Part shown: positions 55,997 through 64,000 of the stretch, one piece after another
Layout of the letters: each line of letters starts with the position of its first letter
Position numbering within the stretch: position 1 is the first letter of the stretch
Origin: Thecaphora thlaspeos
Taxonomy: Eukaryota > Basidiomycota > Ustilaginomycetes > Urocystidales > Glomosporiaceae
Direction of reading: 5' to 3'
DNA: 64,000 nt
NCBI GenBank assembly: GCA_900291925.1
Contig: UWYS01000006.1
Coordinates: 1 to 64,000 of the forward strand
Notes under the pieces: generated by a model
What the model saw: only the letters and a program-made list of their open reading frames with translations
The model's database searches: none
Told to the model about the DNA's origin: nothing
Program-made: the position numbers and the translations under genes

Positions 55997-57248
55997 TTAC
56001 CAGCCTCGCTCAGCAAGGCGACCCCCCTTCAGGTCCTTGGTGATGTTGAGGCCGACCATGGCCTCTCCGAGATTCTCCGAAACGGCGGCAATCTTGGCAG
56101 CGTCGTTGTAGTGGGTGACGGCCTCGACAATGGCGCGGGCGCGTTCGGCGGGGTTGTTGCCCTTGAAGATGCCCGATCCGACAAAGACACCGTCGCTTCC
56201 AAGCTGCATCATGAGGGCGGCGTCGGCGGGCGTCGCGATTCCGCCGGCGGCGAAGTTGACAACAGGGAGGCGCTTCAAGCGGGCAGTCTCCTTCAGCAGG
56301 TGGAACGGAGCCTGGAGAAGATTGTGAGCGAGTAACAGACAAGGAAGATAGCCGGGTCAGCGAAGTCCTCTCCCTCTCTCGAGAACGTGAACAAATTGCC
56401 TGCGGCGCGCCGGTTCCCTTTGCACTCACCTGAATGTCCTTGGCGTAGGCGTACAGCTCCTCGTCGCTCATGCTCGCGACCCGCTTGATCTCGCCCTGGA
56501 TGGTGCGCTGGTGTCGGACGGCCTCGACGACGTTGCCGGTACCGGCCTCGCCCTTTGTCCTGATCATGGCGGCGCCCTCCGAGATGCGTCGGAGCGCTTC
56601 GCCGAGGTTCTTAGCGCCGCATACGAAGGGAACCTTGTAGTTGTGCTTGTTGATGTGGTGCTGGTCGTCGGCAGGGGTAAGAACCTCGCTCTCGTCGATG
56701 TAGTCGACGCCGATGGCCTGAAGGATCTGCGCCTCGACAAAGTGGCCAATCCTGACCTTGGCCATGCAGGGGACGGTGGTGGTCTCCTGGATCTCCTGTT
56801 GCGGCGTTCCAGAGGACGATAGGACGGAAAGGAAAGCGACGTGGGAGAGCGATACGGTCAGACATGACTCGCCCAATGCCACCCAAGACCCGAGAACGAA
56901 ACGCTAGCAATCGATGGAGCGGACTCAGCAACGCACCTTGATCATAGCCGGGTCAGACATGCGTGCGACACCGCCCTCGACCCGGATGTCGGCGGGAATC
57001 TTCTCAAGCGCCATGACGGCGCAGGCGCCGGCGTCCTCTGCGATGCGGGCCTGCTCGGCGTTGACGACGTCCATGATGACACCACCCTTGAGCATCTGTG
57101 CGAGGCCGGACTTGACGCCAAAGGTGCCGAGGCTGGCGTCGGTCTTCGTGGTGGTGGAGGAGCCGTTGGCACGGGCGGGGGCAGCGACGCCGTTGGTGGC
57201 GGAGCCGGCGCCGGCGGCAGAAAGGATGGTGGGGTTCTCGGCGGACAT
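55997..57248 (-). CDS. SNZ1: Pyridoxal 5'-phosphate synthase, PDX1/SNZ subunit
   Basis: Three exons (56937-57248, 56430-56795, 55997-56311), all phase 0, give 330 residues. After a 35-residue Ala/Ser-rich leader, [19 protein letters not shown] and [19 protein letters not shown] begin the (beta/alpha)8 barrel; [13 protein letters not shown] is rebuilt across intron 1; [57 protein letters not shown] and [20 protein letters not shown] follow. The catalytic lysines (GGVIMD-adjacent K and the KGEAG lysine) are present. With a PDX2/SNO glutaminase this enzyme makes PLP from ribose 5-phosphate, glyceraldehyde 3-phosphate and ammonia. No PDX2 gene is in this window. Confidence 0.95.
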
Positions 57249-59226
57249 GGTGCGATGTAGTGGGGACTGCGATGTGTGTGCGGGTGTGTGTGTCGGGTGG
57301 TAGCGGGAAGTGCGAAAACAGAGGGAGAATGGACGAAGTCGCTGGAGGCGGGAAGGGAACGGTGTAGACGCCGAAGCGCTTGCGTTAACTAAGTGTAGAG
57401 GCCGACAAGCTGTTGGTTGCTTGGCCGGCTACGCTCGGACGCTTTCCGGTCGTCAGCCCTCTGACTCGTTCGGGCGTCGACCGTGCTTGTTCTCGACGCA
57501 CCCGCCGCCGCCTCCTGTAGTGCCGGTGCCCGAAGAATTTCAGTTTCGGCGAGTCGACGAAACGAGAAGGTGGCGACAAAGAGGGCCGGGCGGGCGGAGC
57601 GGGGGTGGCGGTCGACGGCGCCACGGAAAGAGAGGCTCCGCCCAGGCAGATGAGCAGAGGCATGCTCAAAAAGACCACAGCCGAGCCCGCACACAGAAGA
57701 ATCGGGCAGCAGGCAGGGGGAGAGGAGAAAAAAAAGAGAGAAAAAAAGGGAAGGCCAACAAAGGGTTGGCTCGCCCCTCCAAAGGTCCAAAACGCTGCCA
57801 AGCCAGGCTGCTCGCGCTCAGCACAGCGGAGAGCGTTAGGTAAGAAAGGTGTCCTCCATTTCCTACAACAAAGCCCTCAACAGCGGCCGTGCCATGGTGA
57901 CTCGGCCTCTACGCCGCCGGCGTCGACGTCGCTGCTGCCAGAGTCTTTGGCGCGCAGCAGGTGGGCCTAGGCCGCGCTCCGTATCGCTCCGCCTTGCCTT
58001 CCAGCGCAAAGCTTAGCTGAGCAGGAGCGCCGCGGTAGGATGGTTATGGCACCAGCGAGGCCGTCGGAACAGGTGTTGCGACCCAGTCAAGATCCGGCCG
58101 GCGTACCATCATCGCGCCAGCGGGAGTTCCGCGCGAGTTATCCTGTCGGGCCTGTCCGCGCCAGCCGTTTACGCCGTAGAGGAAAGGTAAACCTCTCGGT
58201 CCAAGTGCGGAGGAACAGAACATGATGATACACCTCGCTGTCCCCAACTCCATTCCGTCCCCTCTTGCCCCGTCGTTCATCTGGCGAGCCCCAACTTGAA
58301 TGCGTCCATGCAGAAGGGAGCCCTCTCGAGATACGCGGTAGAGCACTCTTGCGAACTCCGCCGTGGCTGCAGAAGCCGTCGCCAGCAGCTTACAGCGAAG
58401 AGTGGATGGCACCGATGGCAAGCGAGCTGTGCTCGCCGTATGCAGCGAGCGACACCATCGTCGCCCGCGTGGCCTTGCACGACAACCGTGCGACGACGAC
58501 GGCAAAGAGGTGAGTGGCGAGCATAGCCTTGATCGTATGCTCACTGTCGAGCAGGGCTTGCCCATTTGGCCCAGTCAACCAAGGCTAGCTACAGTATCCA
58601 ATTCTACGCCGTCTTCGGGGAGAACACGTCCGTCAGCCGGATGTGAATCTTAATCGGCTGAGCGTCTCGGTGAAAGAGGGCCAAAGGGCCGGCTGTCGAA
58701 GAGGTAGGCCGGCTTCGCCCGCTGGCAGCGCTGCGAAGCTGCGCGGGGACTCGGTGCCGAAAGGATGGCAAGCCCATCCCGCCTCGATCAGTGTGCTGGC
58801 CTTCCGACCCTCGCCGGCATGGGCTGCTTTGAAATCCGAAGGCAGGCGGCCGGCTCCGGCTCCGGCTCCCCACGGCTGCAAATGCGAGACTACAAAGCGC
58901 TCGCCAGCGGCTGTATTCAAGATCGACCTGGATTTAAAAAATAACTAAGTGGCCAAGCGCGCCGGGCTAGGGTTTGGGTTGACTTTAGAGCGGCTGAGAA
59001 ATCGGAAATTCCTTCCTGGGGGGGGTGAGCCGTCGCGCCCGCTGGCCCACCCTTCAACGCTCGTCGCTGCCGTCAGCGGGAGGGTGAGTCGCCGCCGCCT
59101 GCCCGCCTGCTGGGCCAAGCCAGCGCTCGCTGCTCGCCATCATCAGTCCTTCTCGCCTTCACCTTCACCGATCCGCCCCCTTATCGCCTCCGCCCTTGGT
59201 CACCGCTCATTTTCCTCTTCATCACC
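57249..59226. promoter_or_regulatory. Divergent promoter region SNZ1 / RIP1
   Basis: About 2 kb. A GT-rich (CA on the coding strand) tract (57268-57293) lies in the SNZ1 leader. GAAAA-rich sequence occurs at 57720-57755 and a GGCTCC triplication at 58853-58870. ORFs are not credible. Confidence 0.45.
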
Positions 59227-60896
59227 ATGGCCGCTCCTATCACCCGCACCGCTTTCCGAAGGGCAATCAACCTTCCGTGGGTGTCCCGTCCCGTCTCGTC
59301 TCGGCCCCTCGACCGCTCATCGGCACAGGCAGAAGTCCATATCGGGTCAGATATCTCAGCTTTCGCCCTGCCCGCCAGCAGAGACCACACCGACCACGAT
59401 CACAGATGCCCTCCGCCTGCCGTTGAAGAGCCCCGAGGACGAGTGGCAGGTCATACTCTCGTAAATCTGAGTCCGCATACTGACCCCGTCTTGCTCCCTG
59501 TCCATGTTGCTCTCGCACCCCTTTGCTGTCCTCGCCGCTATCGACCCTCACTCGCCTCTGTCCCAACCTCGACCCCGCCCCGCCCTGCCCTCCGCCTCGC
59601 CATCCTCATCCTCTCATTTCCTGCCAACACCTAACTCTGCAACTGTGCGTACCCACGACCTCCTTAGCCCTACGGCCGCGACCGCTTTCAACGGCACGCC
59701 CGTCGCCGTCGGCATCAACCACGCGGCTCGCGCCCCCGCCGATCTCCACCATGCTGAGGGCCACGGTCTTTCTCTCCGATCCGATGCCAACCAGGTCCCC
59801 CGATGGTCTTCTCGCCTCTCCACCAGCAATGGCGTCCTGAGCGCACGCAAGGGCATCAACAGTAAGTGAACCGGTTCGGCCCGTCGCATGCCGACACGAC
59901 ACGGGACCGTTCATCCAGTCTCCTTTGCAGGCATACTCATAATAAGGAAGTTCGGGCGGGATGGCTCAGCCAGATGGCCATCATCAGCCTTGAGCGACAG
60001 CTGCTCGCGAAGGACTCGGTGAAGAGCAGGAAAGCATTTCACTTGGGCATATCCTTGACGAACGTGAGGGACGTCTAGGCCTGTTGGACGGTTGCTATCA
60101 CCTCGTGGGCTGCCCGAAGAATACCTGCGCTTGGCGCATAGTTGGCTGGGTACCAGAGACGTTCGGCGACATTGGCGTACCGGACCTTTTTGATCAGCTC
60201 TCAGCGAACTCTCGGTGACAATCTTTGCATTGCGCTGACCCTTGCCCCGTGTCCACCGCCGGCTGCTCTGCAGCTCTGCCCAGCGCCGGTTCGCCGCGAT
60301 TCTTTTCGTCGACAAGCCAGGAGCTCCAGGCCGCTCCCCGTGACACCACCTCGGTCCCCGACTACAGCGGCTACCGTGCCAAGAGCACCGATCGCGCCAA
60401 GACCTTCTCGTACTTCATGGTCGGCTCGATGGGTCTGATTGCTGCCTCGGGCGCCAAATCGCTCGTCTCCGACTTCCTCGCGTCGATGGGCGCGTCGAGC
60501 GATGTGCTTGCGCTCGCCAAGGTCGAGGTCGACATGAACAGCATTCCCGAGGGCAAGAACGCCATTATCAAGTGGCGCGGCAAGCCCGTCTTTGTGCGCC
60601 ACCGCACCAAGGATGAGATCGACGAGGCCAACGCCGTTGATGTCAGCAAGCTGCGCGACCCGCAGAAGGACTCGGACCGCACCAAGCGTCCCGAGTGGCT
60701 CGTTATGCTCGGCGTCTGCACGCACCTGGGATGTGTCCCGATCGGAGAGGCGGGCGACTATGGCGGCTGGTACTGCCCCTGCCACGGCTCGCACTACGAC
60801 ATCAGCGGACGGGCGAGAAAGGGACCGGCGCCGCTCAACCTCGAGGTGCCAGAATACGACTTCAACGATGGCGAGAACAAGCTCATCATCGGTTAA
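59227..60896 (+). CDS. RIP1: Rieske iron-sulfur protein of the cytochrome bc1 complex
   Basis: Modelled as three exons (59227-59276, 59668-59861, 60274-60896), 288 residues. The last exon is secure: [20 protein letters not shown], the membrane anchor [20 protein letters not shown], and the 2Fe-2S ligand motifs CTHLGC and CPCHGSHYD, ending DGENKLIIG. The N-terminus [17 protein letters not shown], rich in Arg with no acids, is a mitochondrial presequence. The first intron (391 nt, donor GTGGGT) and second (412 nt, GTAAGT) are long for this genome; they were chosen because phases match. Exon 1 is therefore less certain. It is an electron carrier in complex III, inner mitochondrial membrane. Confidence 0.88.
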
Positions 60897-61204
60897 GCGG
60901 GCCGACGGTCAGCTGCTCGTTCGTTCGACACTGCATCCTAACGGTTCGGTGGTGGCACCTCGGCTTCGGTCACTCGAGGGCGAGAGGAGGAGGCGAGAAA
61001 AGGGAGCATTCTACGGGTAATGGGTCTGCAGCTCGCCGTAACTCTGGCTCTCGGCGTCCCCGCTCTATTCCCTTGCGTCTGCCCCGTACCTTGTCGAGAC
61101 TACCTCTAGGCTTTCGCCTGCACACATATCCCGGTACAAAAGGAGCGTCCAGATGATTCCTTCGACGATAGACAAGTTAAGAAAACCCCGCACGCTACAG
61201 AGAG

Positions 61205-61238
<34 letters not shown>

Positions 61239-61792
61239 CAACCGGAGAGACCCTATCGCCTGCTGCCTCGGGATCCTCTGCCTCCGGAGAACATGGTACT
61301 AGCGACGATGCCTCGTCCCAGAGTGGTCTCTGTGGACGTCGCAGCAATGTTGCGATGGCCTGTCCGCGTGTGAAGGCATCTCGATGGCTGCGTGCACGGC
61401 CCGAGAGGCAGCAGCGGGCTATCTCGCTGCTGAAGTTGTGCGTGTGCGAGCGGTCAAGCGGGGAAGGGGGAGGGAGTTTAGGGTTACAGTATTGCGTCGG
61501 CGTGCCGCCCTGCTGGATTTTCCAGAAGAAACAGGCTGGCCCCGGATGGCGGATGGCGGATGGCGGCTGGCGGATGGCGGCTGGCGGCTGGCTGGACAGC
61601 TGCTTGCACACTGGACCCTCTCAAGGCCGCCCACTCGCTTCTTCACATTTTAATCTCGAGCCATCACACCTCCCTCGCCTTCTACACGGGCCTCTGGTCG
61701 CTGGGATCTACACAACACACCCCAAACCTCATCCATTCCTTTCGACGGACGACGGATCACGAACCTCGATCTCTTCTGCGAGAGCGCTCGTC
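60897..61792. other. Intergenic with TG microsatellite and GGCGGATG repeats
   Basis: Contains a TG run (61206-61237) and a cluster of GGATGGCGGATGGCGG and GGCTGGCGG repeats at about 61543-61590. No gene apart from the start of the next one. Confidence 0.45.
61206..61237. repeat. (TG)16 microsatellite
   Basis: Perfect dinucleotide run about 0.3 kb downstream of RIP1. Confidence 0.95.
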
Positions 61793-62117
61793 ATGACTCG
61801 TAACGTACCACCGCGATCGCCTCCACACCTCTCCTCATCGAGCCTCAAGACGACTCTGCTGCCAAACACGCAACCTGACGCTGACGTCCGCTCGCCTTGC
61901 TCCCCCTTCTGCGCAACGAAACGAAACGATGCAACGATAAACCCCAAACCCAGGCGGGAACCAACGAGAGCTCGCTCGAGCCAAGAACCAAAAGAAGCAG
62001 GCGGAATTGGCCAAGGGCAAGGTCAAGACTAGCAACACCTCGCTTGCCGCCAAGAAGGAGGCCGATGCAGAGGCTTTGAGATTGAAGGCTGCCGTGAGTC
62101 CACCCCTACCTCCCTCC

Positions 62118-62148
<31 letters not shown>

Positions 62149-62278
62149 CCTCGTTTACGATGGCTTGTAGCGAGTTGGAAAGAGAGGTGTACTGATCGAT
62201 ATCTGACCCTTTGAACTGGAACCACAGGCCAAATCGGCCATGGCGGCCGAAGCTGGCGCTGGAGGAGCCGCAAAGTGA
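61793..62278 (+). CDS. SERF/4F5-family small basic protein
   Basis: Three exons (61793-61799, 61954-62093, 62228-62278) encode 65 residues. The first exon is 7 nt (ATGACTC) with a GTAACG donor; splicing gives MTRGNQRELARAKNQKKQAE, the classic 4F5/SERF start, followed by LAKGKVKTSNTSLAAKKEAD and ALRLKAA, then AKSAMAAEAGAGGAAK. Human SERF1/2 and yeast/worm relatives modify amyloid aggregation and bind nucleic acids. The gene is too short and interrupted to show as one open frame. It is convergent with the CCDC47-like gene. The protein is Lys/Ala-rich and probably disordered, nuclear or cytosolic. Confidence 0.85.
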
Positions 62279-62750
62279 GCCTGCAGAGAGTAAACAACGG
62301 CCGGACGAGGCGAAACTGCAGCGGTTCAGAGATCATGTCAGGTCGAGAGGACGACCGAACGGCGACGTTCTGACAGCGCATACCGATCATTTATCCCAGA
62401 TACAAGACTAACTACACCATCACCAGTATCGAGAAATGAGAGCGGCGTGGTCAAGACCATGAGCCGATCCCGGGGGAGGGTGAGAGCACAGCCGAGGGTA
62501 CGCCTATGGGAAAGAAAGAATGGTGCTTTGTCTGCGGACGAGCGTCGGCACGGATCGCGCTCACTGTGGCAGCACAGGTGCATCAAGAGAAGCTTCCCGT
62601 TTCTACACTGGACGTATCGACGATGTTGCAGCAAGCATCTACATCTCACTCTTACGTACAGCCGAACCTGCGACCCTCCACTTCGGCAGAGCCACCTAGC
62701 CCGCCAGCCAGCCAGCCGGGCATGAGTGCCCCGCCGCCCGAGTACGCCGC
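62279..62750. other. Convergent intergenic
   Basis: 472 bp between SERF and the CCDC47-like gene stop codons. No feature recognised. Confidence 0.4.
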
Positions 62751-64000
62751 TCACTGTTGTCGGCCCTGCATCTTGAGTGCGCTCTTCTTGGCCGCCCTCT
62801 TCTTCTCGAGCTCCTTCCTCCGAGCCTGCTCGGCGGGCGTGAGCCTGTTGAACTTTTCCTTTTCCGCCTTGCGCCTGGCCTCCTCCTTTGCCTCCTTTTC
62901 GGCCTCGCGCTGCTCCTTGGTCGCCTCCTCGAGCAGTTCCCGCTCCACCTCGGCCCTGGTCTTGCGGAACTTGGCGATCGTCTCGGTACGCGGCTTGACG
63001 ACACCCTTCTCGAGGCCGTCGATGATGTTGATGGCGGGGTGGAAGAGCGAGAGCGAAGCGTCGCACTGCGACTCGGACCTCGGCATGCGGATGGTGAGGA
63101 TCAGGCGGGGCTGGCGCAGGTCGACGGCGACAGGACCGTCCGGTCGGACGGCCGGCTGGTCTGTGATGACCAGGCTCTCGAGCAGCTCGCCGGCGGACGT
63201 CTTGAGGGCGTTGGCCACGCCGATCCGCTGCCTCTGAGCCTGGCCGCGCGCATCGGGCTCGCCGAGGTACTGGTCGATGAGGTCGGGCGACTCGGTGAGG
63301 ACGGCCCAGCGGTTCGAGAGGCCGCGCGAGGTGACGGTCTGGTCGCCGTCGTTGATCTTGGTAAAGGAAAGATCGAAGCGTCCCGATCGCGTGGCCTGGA
63401 GGGCCGTCTTGTCGACCAGGGCGAAGATACCGTAGACGTTGTCGGACGTCTTGGGGAGGTTGAAGGTGATGGTGAGCAGGTCGCGATGCGAAGGCACTAG
63501 CTTGGAGGCGGCGATGTCGTAGGCGATGCTGGCAATGCGCTCGAGCGGGTCGTGCCACGGCAGAAGCGTGAAGACGGCGCTCATGCTCTGGCAACCACGT
63601 CGGCCCGAGGCAAAGACGAGAGCATCGGCGCCTCCGTTCCAGATGAGCAGGCCTCGGCCCTTTGTGTCGTCGGCGACGCTGGCAAACTCGCTCGAGATGA
63701 GGGGCAGGGCCTTCTGTGCCCACCGCTCCGCCATCTGGCGGTTGCGAAACTTGCCGGCATAGTGGATCAGGACGAAGAGGACGCAGAAGCCGAGGATGGC
63801 GCCCTCGGTGCGGAAGAGGGCGGGTCGGAAGACGAACTTGGAAGTCAGCGGAATCTCGAAGCCGTCGTAGGGCTTTTGCGCCTGGTAGGCGGTGGCGACG
63901 ACAGGCCGGTTGGCCGACGCTGCGCCTGGCGCTAGGAAGGAGAGGCTGGGCAGCTCAAAGGCGAACGCCGAGGCCGGGATGAGGAGGAGGGCGGTCCACG
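62751..64000 (-). CDS. CCDC47-like (DUF1682) ER membrane protein, 5' end cut
   Basis: Open frame runs off the window end, so the N-terminus is missing; 415 residues are visible. First seen is a hydrophobic WTALLLIPASAFAFELPSLS, probably part of a signal peptide. A membrane helix (AILGFCVLFVLIHYAG) is followed by FRNRQMAERWAQKALPLISS and a DUF1682 core (LLIWNGGADALVFASGRRGC, TLLPWHDPLERIA, LLTITFNLP, NRWAVLTESPDL). The last 80 residues are Lys/Glu/Arg-rich coiled coil (VERELLEEATKEQREAEKEA), as in CCDC47. CCDC47 is a subunit of the PAT chaperone complex that helps multipass proteins insert in the ER. No introns are seen in the visible part. Codon 1 lies beyond 64000. Confidence 0.8.
   Translation of the reverse strand, partial: WTALLLIPASAFAFELPSLSFLAPGAASANRPVVATAYQAQKPYDGFEIPLTSKFVFRPALFRTEGAILGFCVLFVLIHYAGKFRNRQMAERWAQKALPLISSEFASVADDTKGRGLLIWNGGADALVFASGRRGCQSMSAVFTLLPWHDPLERIASIAYDIAASKLVPSHRDLLTITFNLPKTSDNVYGIFALVDKTALQATRSGRFDLSFTKINDGDQTVTSRGLSNRWAVLTESPDLIDQYLGEPDARGQAQRQRIGVANALKTSAGELLESLVITDQPAVRPDGPVAVDLRQPRLILTIRMPRSESQCDASLSLFHPAINIIDGLEKGVVKPRTETIAKFRKTRAEVERELLEEATKEQREAEKEAKEEARRKAEKEKFNRLTPAEQARRKELEKKRAAKKSALKMQGRQQ

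Noticed and set aside
62338..63723. 461-residue minus-strand ORF rich in Arg
   Set aside because: Alternative frame of the CCDC47-like gene; the other minus frame has the DUF1682 motifs.

Overview
This window is the left end of a fungal chromosome. It opens with 32 perfect AACCCT units (the C-strand of TTAGGG telomere DNA) that decay into variants by about 313. The rest is GC-rich, with mostly short GT-AG introns (about 85-170 nt, a few near 400) and proteins full of Ser/Ala/Gly runs. The gene models (MDM10, AP-2 alpha, 14-3-3, Ran, RPA43, VPS17, COPI beta-prime, SNZ/PDX1, Rieske protein) are those of a free-living fungus. Composition and protein style suggest a basidiomycete, perhaps of the smut lineage (Ustilaginomycotina); that placement is inference, not a search result.

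Layout. 1-4 kb: telomere, then MDM10 starting only about 0.4 kb from the telomeric DNA, and a Ser-rich protein of unknown function. 4.5-9.8 kb: a gene-free repeat island. It holds a ~60-bp tandem array packed with GACGCGTC and TCGCGCGA palindromes and GTAAACA motifs, a purine-rich minisatellite, an inverted second cluster of the same repeat, and flanking ATCGGGC/GCCCGAT repeats. 9.9-27.9 kb: dense housekeeping genes (APL3, 14-3-3, GSP1/Ran, RPA43, a two-HMG-box protein, a lysine-methyltransferase-like protein). 30-42.5 kb: a single-pass membrane protein, a DEK_C-SWIB protein, VPS17, a small membrane protein and SEC27. 45-54 kb: a 1398-residue Myb/SANT protein, a 652-residue orphan and a small GPI-anchor-type Ser-rich secreted protein. 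55-64 kb: one more short copy of the island repeat, then SNZ1/PDX1, RIP1, a 65-residue SERF-family gene and a CCDC47-like ER protein cut by the window end.

There are no operons; genes lie on both strands with individual promoters. Several act in related processes: vesicle coats and endosomal sorting (APL3, SEC27, VPS17), mitochondria (MDM10, RIP1), and rRNA transcription or chromatin (RPA43, the SWIB, HMG and Myb proteins). Gene boundaries were refined by reading splice sites by eye, so multi-exon coordinates are models. I saw no tRNA, rRNA, CRISPR array or transposase/reverse transcriptase gene. The most unusual feature is the 4.5-9.8 kb repeat island with its dispersed copies.
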